From the NCBI GenBank assembly GCA_016271365.2, contig CM028129.1, forward strand, positions 1,008,133,501 through 1,008,197,500: 64,000 bases of DNA, given 5' to 3'. Positions within the stretch are counted from its first letter, which is position 1. Every line of letters starts with the position of its first letter. This document shows positions 21,478-32,003 of this stretch, piece by piece. The notes below the pieces were generated by a model. That model saw only the letters and a program-made list of their open reading frames with translations, ran no database searches and was not told the origin of the DNA. The position numbers and the translations under genes are program-made. This DNA comes from Neoceratodus forsteri (lineage: Eukaryota; Chordata; Ceratodontiformes; Ceratodontidae).

Positions 21478-21672
21478 TCTGACGGTTGCACTGGTAAGTA
21501 CCAGAGAGAAAGGTTTGAAAACCGAGCTTGAGCTCATCGTTCTATGCTTCTGCATAGTTAACTCTTTCCTCTTTGGGGCAGTTCAAGTGCTGGGGCTAAC
21601 TGCATATTGTCAGAATACAGCAAGACTCCATTAGAAGAAACACACGTTACTATGGTGAGTAATTTTTTCTTC
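21478..21672 (+). repeat. D2 right inverted repeat and right end
   Basis: Positions 21,478-21,627 pair in reverse with 15,998-16,155. The terminal extension (CATTAGAAGAAACACACG to TTTTTTCTTC at 21,672) pairs with the second half of the ICR only. The right repeat is therefore longer at its outer end than the left, as in other DIRS elements. Confidence 0.88.
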
Positions 21673-22010
21673 TGTCCCCACCTCTGCCCTGCAGTGCCCC
21701 TTTTGCATAGTGGATCCTTGCTTCTGTCATCTAAGCATTGACTGCTTTCTGCAGCCACAGTCTGTATTCAAGCACTTTTGGTCCTAGAGATGAACCCAGA
21801 TTTGGCTCCTTGATATGCAGGGGCGGGAATGCTTCCATGCAATGTACCATAGCAACCAGGTGGTTGTGGTGCTACTATACCGGGAAACCTATTACAATGT
21901 TCAGATTGCTGTCAGTAATACAAGAAGTACGAGGGACACAGTTGAATATTTTCCTCATTTCAAATGACTACAACTAGCACAGTGATAAGGACCATGCAAG
22001 TATGTTTCTT
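21673..22010. other. Unassigned flank of D2
   Basis: No gene or repeat is recognised. A CAAGCACTTTTGG stretch and a GC-rich pocket near 21,820 have no coding support. Confidence 0.4.
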
Positions 22011-22640
22011 TTAAAGAGCACCTTTCTCAGTGCACTACAAAACAAATGGGAGTCTCCCTTATCTGAATTGGGAGTTCCTCTATTGCAGTTTTAAAATGTT
22101 ATGATGAGCTGCTAAGGAAGGGAAGGGATCATATTTTTGCCCATGAGGGGCTAGCCGCTTGATCCCTTCCACTTCCTGATCTGTGACACTGCCCCGGTGC
22201 TCTGTTTTGTGATGTAATTGTAGGACCAGCACGGGGATGTGCTCTATGCAAGTGTACGGAGCGTCATTTTAAAAGCTGTTTTCCCAATTTTAATCCAACC
22301 TTTTGTACAAATTTAAGCCAGTATCCTGTTACTTGAATACTGGCTTCAATTTTATATAAACGTCTGATTAAAATAGAAAGAAATAACTTTAAAATGATGC
22401 TCCATACTACCGTAGGCTCTTGCTATTATAATCATCACAAAACATTGTTAGAGGCGATGTCACAGATCAGGAAATGGAAGGGATCAAGTGACTAGCCCCT
22501 CAGGAGCAAAATACAATCCCTTCCCTTCCTTAGGGGGCTAATCATAATGTTTTAAAATTGCAGTGGAGGAACTCCCATTTAGGTAAGGGAGCCTCTGTTC
22601 AAATCATACCCTAAAAATAGTGAGAAAGGTGCTCTTTTAA
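22011..22640. mobile_element. 630-bp foldback element (MITE-like)
   Basis: This is one long inverted repeat. The left arm starts TTAAAGAGCACCTTTCTCA and the right arm ends TGAGAAAGGTGCTCTTTTAA. Arms of about 310 bp pair almost to the centre near 22,331, where AAGCCAGTATCCTG faces a mirrored CAAGTAACAGG-like loop. Matched inner blocks include GGAAGGGAAGGGAT, CTGATCTGTGACA and GGGAGTTCCTC. TTAA sits at both edges and could be the target duplication. There is no coding capacity, so it would depend on a transposase from elsewhere. The family is unknown. Confidence 0.8.
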
Positions 22641-25600
22641 GGCAACAGTTTTTCTTGGACTATGCTATTTAAGTAGCAACCAAGAAGATTTAAAATAGTG
22701 ATATGTTGCTGAAGATTATGGCTGACACACATTTCTCAGCCTGTACTGCCTTTCATGGTGTTGTTTTCATGTTCCTGTAAATGTTTCTGTTAAACTGTAC
22801 ATACATGTAAATCAGTTTGCAGTCTGATATGCACAGCCACATCCTACCTAACAAGTGGCGAACTTAAGTTTGACTCGCTTGCTTAAAGGAGTTATATTGG
22901 ACAGAATGCTAGGGACCTTGGAATATTAGAAAAACATTTACCAGAGTTAGCATTTCCAATTTGATATACTTTTTAGATTTTTTAGTCGTCAGCCTAAACC
23001 CTAGAAAACATTTATTTAGCCTTATTAGCCACTGTCGGAAGTAAATACATCTTTGTAGTTTAAAATATAGAGGTATTTTGTAAAAGCTTTGTGAAAACCA
23101 ATGAGATTTTAAAGCTCCTGGCATTACCAGTATGTTTTACTGCCATTCTGGATTCAGTCTTAGAGTCCCTAATCAGCATTCAGGTTTTAGGAAAAAATGA
23201 AGTTTGGGAGCTGTTGCTGTAAATCAGCAATAAAAACTTGTATGCCTTATGCAGAACAGTTCTAAGCAGGCATGTCATAGACTATTTCATCTGTCTTTTG
23301 ATAAGCAGGCACCTTTCTTAATCACTTGTACAGAGTGTGAGGATTAAGAAAAATGTTAGTGCACATTTCAACTGCAGCTCATATAGCTTCTGTGTGTGCT
23401 TTTGTCAACAGTGGTCTAACATGTTTTTTAAAGAAAAATGTTACCAGGAAATTTAGATTGAAGCTCACTGCTTCAGTGCCTTCTGTTTAAAATAGCCATA
23501 ACACTTGGCTTTTAAATTAAACATCTTCCAGCAATTATGCTCAGTCTACGGAGACATTCGATTCACATTTAATACGGATTGATGCATGCCAAAGCACAAG
23601 CTGTTTACAGTGTTTGCATGCACATAAGAATTTTACATCGAGGAAGTAGTGTACAGTTGGAATCACTACAACTGAAATATTATAGTTTGCATTAATGAGC
23701 TTTCAGTTTTAAATACATTCTACAAATTGTTCTGTTTTGGGTTGAATAGACGTTCATAAATATAATAGACCCAGTACTGTAAAACAGTAAATTTATACGC
23801 TATGCACATCTGACACTGATTGAGATAACTATTTTCATTAGTTAGCCTATGGGCTATGTACAGTATATAGAAGTTGATAATACTGTGAGGACCAGAATTT
23901 TAGTTAACCCAAAAAATCTTAAATGTGTAGTTACAGGTGAGAAAATATCTGGCAGCCCAACAGAAGCCTAAATGGACACAGGTACAATGACAATTTTTAT
24001 TAGTTATTTTGTTTAATTGTTGAAATTATCTTACCTTAGACATGAGGGATTTAAATGAGGGTATGTCCCCTGTTTTATAATCCAGTGAAAAATAAATCAT
24101 TATGTATGCTTATGAGGATATATTTGAGCAACATTGCATCAGGCATATTTTGCTTTAACAGCACAATACAGTTTTTTAAACTATTGTACTATTTATTCTA
24201 ATTGAAAACTGTTTGATACATTGAACTACGAAATGCATGCTGTTTTTCATGTTATTTCTGATTTAACTAATGCTTGAAATGTATATAGTTTTCTTTTTAC
24301 CTTCTAGTTGTTGCTTGTAGGAAAAAAATGTTGATGTTTATCTCATTGAGATAATACCAAATTTATCTGTGCTATATCTGTTAATTATTAGGACCACTTT
24401 CTCTGAAGAAGTAACTGGTGCAGGTCACAGAACATCAGATTTATACAATTAGCCAAATATTGTGTTAGTAATCCATTCTTTAAAATACATTGGGTGAGTG
24501 TGCATCTTTCCCTATTTTTCCTTGATTAATTACTGCAGCCAGCACCTAGCCCAATTTTTCTTATCTCTGCAAAGGTGCACATGGCATCTTGGGGTTTCCT
24601 ATAAAGTACTACCAGACTTTTAGTTACTGCTGGGTTTTGATCTTGGAAAGTTTATGCTATGAAAGGAGTCTGTTACTATTTTATATGGACCAGGCCCCAA
24701 ATATGCATTGTTGACTGTTTTGTTTCCAGAATGAGATTATTAAAGTTATTAAAGACTAACAAGGTCAGTTGCAATTTGCAGAGGGGAGCAGAGCTTCAAT
24801 GAGCACCCTCCCAGCCCAGCACCTGATTGAGTTTGGGTAGTCTATAAGTCAAGGGTTATTCCTCTAGTCTTAGATTCTCGGAATAGAGGCTGTTTTTATT
24901 GCAGATGTTTGGTAGCAGACGGCGAGCAGGGCGGGCTGTATATCTCTCTGGTTTCATGGGTCCTTCGTATTGCTAGAGTCTTAGGAAGAAAATTCTAGGG
25001 TTTTTTTTTTGTTTATATATGTATACCACAACAGTTTCTTGGGTGACAAAGATTTGCTCTCTAGGCTGCAATAAAATTCTCTGCCATGCTTTCACAGAAT
25101 AAGCACTGAGCAATGCATCGCTGTAGATAATGTTCCTTTTGATCCAACCAGATTATGTTTAAGACGGTCACCCCACTCCACCCCCAATCAGGGGTTCTCC
25201 ATGACTTACATTACAATCTCTAAAAAGTCAGGCCAGTTTTATTCCTTTAATCTTAGGATCTTTGTAGCCTGAACAGATTTGTAATTATGCCAGATTCAGT
25301 GGAGTTCATCTGGGCCTCAGCAGAATAGGTGATCAGGGATCTATCTAGCCTCCACCAATCTGTGGGATGCCTGTCTTCACTTCAGTCTCTGAGATTTGCA
25401 CTTCAGTATTAATCTTTTTTTTTTTTTTTCCAGGCCCTTCACTTTGGCTTGAGGAATGATCGTATCTATTACCTTACTTGGTCACAAGGGCCTTGTTCAT
25501 TTTCCCTGGTCTGATCAGTATCCTGATTAGATCCCTTCAGAACAGTCAGGAAGATCCTCTACAGCCAGGATTTTCAGGTCCTGGTTAATTTTGATTGCGT

Positions 25601-25680
25601 GATTAGCAGAGATCTCTAACCTCCATTCCAGAGAGTGATTCTCCTGAGGCCCGATTTTCAATTAAGATATGAAGAGAGTT
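22641..25680. other. About 3 kb AT-rich unassigned DNA
   Basis: I find no convincing coding region, RNA gene or transposon motif. Reading frames are short and unrelated to each other. Features are limited to homopolymer runs (for example T11 near 25,000 and T17 near 25,418). This may be unique host intergenic or intronic DNA. Confidence 0.45.
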
Positions 25681-26153
25681 CTTCTCTTAGGGAGTTCCAT
25701 TTTCCTGAGATAGAAAAGGGTATTTTCGTTTCCTTTTTCTTTTTGTGTGTGTGTGTGAGGCCCTTCCTGTGATTACCTCTGAGATAGACTTTTGGACTTT
25801 TTTGTTGTCTCTTTGGATTCCTGTATCCCATTTCCCTGGTGGGAAGATCTGAGGCATCTGTGAAAAAATCACCTTCTAGTATGAATTCTTCAAGCCTTCT
25901 AGCTTGGAGGTCTGTTCCAGATCACAGTGCAAGGCATCTTGACTTTGATAAGAAACAAATCTTCTGATATGTTTTTGGAAAGTTAGAGCAGTGTTTCGGG
26001 TTTTCTTCAGTCTTCTAGATCTGTCTAGTTGCCAGGTGGTCGCAGCCTTGTTGCTTATCCCAGTAGCCCTCACTTTGCTAATCAAGCTTAGGATGTTCTT
26101 TGTAAGGTTTTTTTCCGAAAACCTGAACAGTTTCCCCAGGGACAGTTTATTTT
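25680..26153 (-). pseudogene. Possible antisense DIRS-like remnant flanking D3
   Basis: On the minus strand, near 25,860, the words FFTDASDL appear. They resemble the start of a DIRS RNase H domain and follow a frame (26,150-25,876) without a recognised motif. A GT-rich tract lies near 25,745-25,758. The support is a single short motif, so the assignment is weak. If real, D3 inserted into an older element in the opposite orientation. Confidence 0.2.
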
Positions 26154-26323
26154 TTCTAGGGACATGGATATGTTTTTCATCCACACTCATTGGCAGGTAT
26201 CCTTGCCGCTTTAAATCTTGCCGGAAGGTCTTCAAGCTTGCTCCTCCCACCCACCCGGGTGGTATAACTCTCGGCTCCGCCCCATGACGCCAGATCTTCC
26301 TTACCGCTTGGAAGCTCAGGTTC
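26154..26323 (+). repeat. D3 left inverted repeat
   Basis: The stretch pairs in reverse with 31,805-31,973. Shared blocks include TCCACACTCATTGGCAGGTA, CTTTAAATCTTGCCGG, AAGCTTGCTCCTCCCACCCA and CCATGACGCCAGATC. The same block opens D8 at 59,258. It should hold the promoter; the GCTCCGCCCC and CTTTAAAT words are possible promoter parts, but this is only a guess. Confidence 0.9.
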
Positions 26324-26428
26324 CCTCCTTAACGCTCTGCGTTTGAGACTGGTTCCTATTTCTCCGTTTGCGGATTTAAAAAATAAATTTTGCGAAAAGA
26401 CTTTAGTCTTGTATCCCTCGCGGCTGCG

Positions 26429-28430
26429 ATGGACAAATCGACTCCCGGATTTCGGAGATGCCCATGCGGGCAGAAGATGTCTCGGACGGATCCACACTCC
26501 ACGTGTGTCTACTGCTTAGGCCTTGAGCACGACCGCGAGCTGCGACCTGTGCTCATCTTTCTGACCCTCGTCCTCGAACCGTGCTGCCCGATTGCAACTG
26601 GGCGTCGAGAAAGCGTTCCCTCCGGTGAAGTCGAGGAGGCCCGGTTAGCGGTGTCCAGCGGTATTTCGGCGGATCAGCTTCGGCGGATGGTCGCCCTCGA
26701 AGAGGAGGCGCGGGGTAGTATCTTCCTCGGCCGCGGCATTTATCCCGCTCTCTCTGGGCTCTTCTTACACGGCTTCCTTTAAGGAGCTTTGTCTGTCCCT
26801 CTCCACTAAAGGAGAAGGGCCTACGTCTGCGGGACCTTATTCTCGGTCCAAAAAGAGGGACAGGGGTAAGTCCCTCCGTCGACGCTCTTGGGAGCGGGAA
26901 AGGTCCCTCTCCCCGGGTCGTCGACCGTCGGCTTCGGTCGACCGCTCGGCTTCGGCCACTGGCCTCACGGTGTCCCCGTCAGGTCAGTTGACCGAGACTC
27001 CCACCGATGAAGTCGGGATTTTTCTCGACCCGTTGGACGGGCTGTCGCCTTTAGCAGCCGAGATTCCCCTCTCCCCGGTTCCCGCAGGAGGGTGAGATCC
27101 CGTGGGCTCGCCTGTGCCTCCGGTTCCGAGCCCTCGGATGGACCATCCGAGCGAAGGAGTGCGGTTCCGGCCGACACCTCCCGCACCGACCTCGGAAATT
27201 CCGGGACTCTCGGTCTCGGACCTCTTCCAGCCAGTCAAGCCCGATCCCCACCGTCGCAAAGCGGTCTGGCGGCACATGATGGCGGCGTCGCCCGCTTCGT
27301 CTCGTCCTCCTCCCGGGGCGAGGAGGCTTCGGCGTAAATTACGTCGACGATGCGAGGACCTTATGTTGCAACAGCTCCTCCTGGCGGGAGTAAGGCCGAC
27401 CCGTCGCCTTCCCGGCCATTAAGTGGCTGTCACCGGGCGCCGACACAACCCTCGACTTATCCGAGGCCTATACACGGCGGTTGTTCGGCCAAAACCAGCT
27501 GCTCCACTGATTCGGTGGAACCTCCGCCTCCACAGCCACCAACTGGGGCTCCGACCAAGGATTCTCGGTCGGCTAAGGGTCTACCCATCGGCTGTCAGTT
27601 ACCCTCCTCCCGACCGACCTCGGCAGGTGAAGGGTGGCTCAGGCCAGAGGCAGCTCTTCGAGGACTCTTCCGAGTCCGAAGATGATTCCTCCTTTTTCTC
27701 AGCGACTGGACTTGGAGTCTTCAGGAGGTCAGTCAATGGGCGATAGCCCGTCGTCCTTCCTAGGACTGCTTGGCTCATCTCTGAGTCCACGGGATGGAGC
27801 TCGAACCCGTTTCCAAGCAGGGCCAGGTATCCCCTCACGGAGATTCTGGACCGAGGATTCTCCGGCGGAGGCCTTTCCGGTGGCGAGGCCATAGTGGGTC
27901 GGCACTGGAGCTTTGGCAGCGCCCTGCTTCCTGCCCTCGCCTTGCCAGGATGGCCAGGAAGTATCGCGGTCCCTACGGGTTCCTTGTCCGGTTTTGGAAC
28001 ACCCTCTGCTGAGGGTTGGTTACCGACAGCGTTTCCGCGCACGCAACGCCAGGGATGTGGACAAACCTCCTGACAAGGAGTCCAAGAAATTGGACTATGT
28101 CAGGCAAAGTCTATTTATGCCCTTCTCTCTCGGCCTTCGTCAGGCCAGTTTGGCCGCCCTCATGGCACATTTTCTCATGCCCTGTTGGGCTCCCTGGATG
28201 AGGTCATCCTCATCTTCCGCCGATCTGCAGACTACGGTTAAGCAGGTGCGGGACCAGGGCAGGGCAGTGGCCAAACAGCAGCTCCAGACTGCTTTGGATA
28301 TAGGGGACTCATGTGCCAGATCGGTGGCGGCCGCGGTGGCTATGTCGGCGGGCTTAGCTGAGGATATCCACCTTTACTCGGATACCCAGCACAAGTTGGC
28401 GGATGTTCCTTTTGGGGACTGACCTCTTGA
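26429..28430 (+). pseudogene. D3 gag-like ORF1
   Basis: The start at 26,429 (MDKSTPGFRRCPCGQK) is followed at once by the Cys/His cluster CPCGQKMSRTDPHSTCVYCLGLEHD (26,458-26,535; the key residues are the Cys and His at regular spacing). A Ser/Arg-rich region follows (26,800-27,000), then a Pro-rich middle (27,080-27,560) and an acidic patch (DSSESEDDSSFF in D8). The C-terminal block has DKESKKLDYV (28,070-28,105), LGLRQAS (28,130) and a coiled stretch ending in DTQHKLADVPF near 28,400. Several frameshifts break it. D8 has the same ORF with a 411-codon open stretch. Confidence 0.85.
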
Positions 28431-28437
28431 CCCTGGG

Positions 28438-29480
28438 GTGGAAGGTCACCTGCAGAGGATCGAGAGTCCAATGCTACCTTGGACTCGGTCTCTTCCGCTC
28501 AGAAGGACAAAGGCCGCCAAACCACAGCCTAAGCCCTTTCGTCCTTCTTGCCCGGCGCCCCGGCCCAGCAACGTCTGGGCCAGCAGGCTCGGCCTTGGCA
28601 TCCCAAACCCAAGCCGCCGGCTTCCTCTAACAGGAGGCAGGGAGGAAAAGGCCCAGGAGGTCCCTCGGCCGGTCCCTCCTCCAAGCCTGCCCAGTGACGG
28701 GCTGAGGGGTGTCGCCCCCATTCCCGTCACCTTACCCCTGGGTCCCCCCGTGGGGGGACGGCTCCGGCACTTCCGTTCCGCCTGGTCCGCTGCTACCACG
28801 GACAGGTGGGTCTTGGAGGTGGTGGGAAGAGGCCTGCCTCTGGAATTCGAGCAGGCACCACCCTTCAGAGCCGTCGCCCCTCGGGGGGCTTCGGGATCCC
28901 CAGCCTCACTGGCGGCTCGTCGAGCCGACATTGCTCTCCTCCTCCAGAAGGAGGTGATAAGAGAGGTGGTGGACCCTCCTTCAGACCCAGGGTTTGTGTC
29001 CAGGTACTTCCTGGTTCCGAAGCGGACGGGGGGCTGGCGCCCCATTCTCGACCTACACGACCTAAACAAGTTCCTAAGGTCTCGAACCTTCAGGATGGTC
29101 ACTCTGGCTCAGATAATACCATCCTTGGAGCAGCGTGTGGTTCTGCTCTTGGACTTGCAGGGCGCGTTTTTTCACGTCCCTATCCGTCCGTCTCACCAGA
29201 GATTCCTTCGCTTCCGAGCGGAAGGATCCCTCTTCGAGTTCCAAGCCATGCCCTTCAGCTTGTCTCCAGCTCCCAGGGTCGTCACCAAATGCATGGCAGT
29301 GGTGACAGCATTCCTGCGGCGCCGAGGGGTCCGGGTGTACCTTTACCTGGACGACTGGCTGATAGCAGCTCCCTCCAGGAAGGAGGCGGAGTGGTCCAGA
29401 GATCTGGCCCTCCAGGTCTGCTCTCAACTGGGCCTCCTTATCAACGAGGCCAAGTCGGAACTCGAGCGAGCAGGTGATTC
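28438..29480 (+). pseudogene. D3 reverse transcriptase
   Basis: An unusually long open frame (28,438-29,736) reads correctly through the RT: a Pro/Ser-rich tether, TDRWVLEVVGRGLPLEF (28,800), IALLLQKEVIREVV (28,930), SRYFLVPKRTGGWRPILDLHDLNKF (29,000-29,070), LLDLQGAFFHVPIRPSHQRFLRF (29,145-29,215), EFQAMPFSLSPAPRV (29,240-29,280) and the catalytic VYLYLDDWLIAAPS (29,335-29,375). The conserved FGL step reads FSL. After about 29,470 small deletions, compared with D8, throw it out of frame before the RNase H. The motifs are those of DIRS RT. Confidence 0.9.
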
Positions 29481-29618
29481 TATTCATCGGGCGCAGCTCG
29501 ACTCTCCGAGCCAGGCGCGGCTCCCGGCGGACAGGGCCGAGGTTCTTTCCTCCTTTGCCCGATCATTTCTGGTTGGGCAATTGCGCCCTGCCGGGACTTC
29601 CCGCGCCTCCTGGGTCTC

Positions 29619-30200
29619 ATGGCGGCCTGCACCAGCGTGGTCCGTTGGGCCCGCTGGAACATGCGTCCCCTTCAGTGGGGACTGGCCAGCCAGTGGTCAC
29701 AACGCTGCGATCCTTTGGACCAGCTTGTGTCAGTGACACAGGGGATGTGGAACGCTCTCCAGTGGTGGACCGTTCCAGATCATTTGCAGGAGGGCATCCC
29801 GTTCGTCCGCCCCGAGCCGACGGTCTCTCTATCGACCGATGCCTCTCTGATGGGTTGGGGTGCCCATCTGGGGGAACACCGGGCTCATGGCCTCTGGTCC
29901 CCGCGGGAGTCCCGATGCCACATCAACCTGCTGGAGCTCCGAGCGGTCCGCCTAGCTCTCACCGCCTTTGCTCCGTTCCTCCGGGGTCAAGTGGTCCGAG
30001 TCCAGACGGACAATACCACGACCATGTACTATCTAAACCGCCAGGGCAGGACACGCTCCATGCTTCTATGCAAGGAAGCTCTCCGCATTTGGTCACTCGT
30101 GCGCAGCCTGGAGGCGGATCTCCTAGCCATTCACGTGGCAGGAGCCTCCAACACCCTGGCCGATGCCCTGAGCCGGATAGGGGCTGCATCCCACGAGTGG
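29619..30200 (+). pseudogene. D3 RNase H domain
   Basis: The frame 29,619-30,653 (344 codons) carries a connector (TSVVRWARWNMRPLQW), then VSLSTDASLMGWGAHLG (29,822-29,870, first Asp), HINLLELRAVRLAL (29,922-29,960, Glu), VQTDNTTTMYYLNRQG (30,000-30,050, Asp with DNTT) and ASNTLADALSRIG (30,145-30,183, last Asp). All four RNase H acidic residues are present. It continues in frame into the Dam-like domain. Confidence 0.9.
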
Positions 30201-30540
30201 TCTCTCCTGCCGGAGGTAGTACAGCATCTGTTCTCCCATTGGGGCACACCTCAGGTGGACCTGTTTGCCTCCAGGGAGAACGCGAAGCTGAGTCTGTTCC
30301 ATGCCCGCCCCCCTCAGCAGGGCTCGCTGCAGGGGGATGCCTTCTCGAGGCAGTGGACCCCGGGCCTCTTTTACGCCTTTCCCCCATTTCCCTTGATCCA
30401 CAAGGTGCTTCCCAAGGCGAGGAGGGACAAGGCGCAGGTGATTCTGATAGCCCCAGACTGGTCTCGCCAGTTCTGGTACCCAGATCTCCTCAGTCTCAGC
30501 TCCAGGACTCCGCGGCAGCTTCCAGCTCGCCCGGACCTGC
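30200..30540 (+). pseudogene. D3 Dam-like methyltransferase domain
   Basis: In frame with the RNase H, it reads WGTPQVDLFASRENAKLSLF (30,240-30,300), DAFSRQWTPGLFYAFPPFPLIHKVL (30,337-30,412) and VILIAPDWSRQFWYPDLLSL (30,438-30,497). DLFASREN and APDW are the expected landmarks of the DIRS N6-adenine methyltransferase-like domain. It is one of the best-kept copies in the window. Whether it methylates DNA is not known. Confidence 0.8.
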
Positions 30541-30589
30541 TCTCAGTCAGTCAGGGAAGGTGTTCCATCCGGACCTTCAATCCCTGCAC

Positions 30590-31630
30590 CTGGCGGCCTG
30601 GTTCCTGGCCTAGAGTTCCAGGCCTTGGGTCTTTCGCGAGGTCCTCAATGTAGTTGAGGCGTCCCGTAAAGTCGACCAGAAAATGCTATGCCTTCAAATG
30701 GAAAAGGTTTTCCATTTGGTGTCAGAAACGAGGCTTGGACCCTTCCTCCTGTTCCTTGGCAAGCATCTTGGACTATTTATGGTCCCTTTCTAGTCAAGGG
30801 CTTAGGTCGGCGACCCTATAAGGGTGCACTGGCAGCCATCTCTGCTTACGAGGCGCGGGCCGAGGAAACGTGTGCGCAGGAGAAGGTGGTCTGGCGCTTT
30901 TCAAAGGCCTTGATCACATTTCCTCAGTCGGGAACCCCCACCTCCGTGGGATCTACTGCTGGTACTGGCAAGCTCATGGGCAAGCCATTCGAACCTATGC
31001 ACAGGGTGCTCTCTCTCACCTGTCGTGGAAGACCGCCTTCTTGGTGGCTATCCGTCAGCCAGAAGGATGGGAGAGCTTCAGGCGCTTTCCATCGAGTCTC
31101 CATACCTGGTCTTCCACAAGGACAAGGTTGTCCTGCGCCCCAACCCGAAATTCCTTCCGAAGGTGGTGTCGGAGTTTCACCTTAACCAGGTGTTGACTCT
31201 GCGGTGTTCTACCCAATCACACCTTGGAGGCCGAATATAGGCTCCATACTCTGGACCCTAGAGGGCGCTCGCTTATTATAAAGGGCGCCACGGCTGAAAG
31301 GAATCAGGAGAGGTTAAGCCAGCTGTTTGTCTCACAGCACAAACCGCATCTGGCAGACCTGCAGCCAAGCGGACGATAAGCAGGTGGGTAACCTCCTGCA
31401 TAGATCTCTATAAGTTGGCGGGCATGGAGCCTCCCAGAGGGATAAGAGCTCATTCTACCCGCCATACTGCTGCTAGCAGTGGCTGCTTCCAGGGACGTCC
31501 CTATCAGGAAATCTGCAGGGCTGCTACCTGAAGTCAGCAAACACCTTCATTACCCATTACCACATCGACCTTGAGTCACGCCGGGATGCTGGTTTTGGGG
31601 CCTCGGTTCTCCAGTCTCTCTTTCCCAAGT
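30590..31630 (+). pseudogene. D3 tyrosine recombinase, heavily shifted
   Basis: The core-binding part begins with a TRKCYAFKWKRFSIWCQ-like block (30,670-30,725) and continues in broken frames. The first catalytic box (SARRMGELQALS) is in the frame near 31,055-31,090. HFKDKVVLRPNPKFLPKVVSEFHLNQ-like sequence follows to 31,190. The His-x-x-Arg box (IRAHSTRHTAAS) is near 31,442-31,477, and the terminal Tyr region near 31,540-31,570 reads from a frame with a stop. At least five frameshifts occur. D8 continues into the same region at the window edge. Confidence 0.75.
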
Positions 31631-31681
31631 AAGTATAGGGGTGTCGTCTTGCCTCCCTCCTCCCGGAGAACTGCTAGGAGT

Positions 31682-31790
31682 CTGCCAATGAGTGTGGATG
31701 AACAACATATCCATGTCCCTAGAAATACAGGTTACTCACCTGTAACAGGAGTTCTAGGAATGGTATATGTTGTTCATCCACGACCTACCC
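31682..31790 (+). repeat. D3 internal complementary region (ICR)
   Basis: CTGCCAATGAGTGTGGATGA through CCCTAGAA is the reverse complement of the left end at 26,154-26,196 (one mismatch, TTTTTC against TTGTTC). It joins ATACAGGTTACTCACCTGT through GTTGTTCATCC, the reverse complement of the right end at 31,946-32,003. The meeting point is near 31,726. Confidence 0.93.
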
Positions 31791-31804
31791 GATTCTTCAA
31801 GCTT

Positions 31805-32003
31805 GAAGCACAACCTGAGCTTCCAGCGGCCAGATCTGGCGTCATGGGGCGGAGCCGAGAGTTATACCACCCGGGTGGGTGGGAGGAGCAAGCTTGAAGA
31901 CCTTCCGGCAAGATTTAAAGCGGCAAGGATACCTGCCAATGAGTGTGGATGAACAACATATACCATTCCTAGAACTCCTGTTACAGGTGAGTAACCTGTA
32001 TTT
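31805..32003 (+). repeat. D3 right inverted repeat and right end
   Basis: Positions 31,805-31,973 pair with the left repeat at 26,154-26,323. The last about 30 bases (from TTCCTAGAACTCCTGTTACAGG to the end at 32,003) pair only with the ICR. Confidence 0.9.

Larger units (their letters stand above)
15987..21672 (+). mobile_element. DIRS retrotransposon D2 (family B), complete end to end
   Basis: Both ends and the ICR can be matched exactly. The left end (TCAAACAACATGAAGTCTTG, from 15,987) is the reverse complement of 21,063-21,098, and the right end (to 21,672) is the reverse complement of the second half of the ICR. Length is about 5.7 kb. The order is left inverted repeat, gag (16,542-18,154), pol with RT, RNase H and Dam-like domain (18,160-20,030), YR (20,030-21,017), ICR (21,061-21,160), a TA-rich spacer and the right inverted repeat. 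It holds no other inserted element. All coding regions have stops or shifts. Confidence 0.92.
26154..32003 (+). mobile_element. DIRS retrotransposon D3 (family C), complete end to end
   Basis: D3 is about 5.85 kb and is GC- and CpG-rich against an AT-rich flank. The left end (TTCTAGGGACATGGATATG) and the right end (GTAACCTGTATTT) are both found in reverse complement, side by side, in the ICR at 31,682-31,790. The order is left inverted repeat, gag, pol with RT, RNase H and Dam-like domain, YR, ICR, right inverted repeat. D8 (59,258 onward) is a near-identical copy. Many single-base indels break the frames, but different ones in each copy. The catalytic YLDD of RT is intact. Confidence 0.93.

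Noticed and set aside
15987..21672. LTR retrotransposon or retrovirus
   Set aside because: The terminal repeats are inverted, not direct. There is an ICR, the recombinase is a tyrosine recombinase rather than a DDE integrase, and there is no protease or envelope. DIRS fits all of these.
28446..29102. 218-codon minus-strand open frame
   Set aside because: It is antisense to the D3 RT, where the plus frame has clear motifs. No motif is present in the antisense frame.
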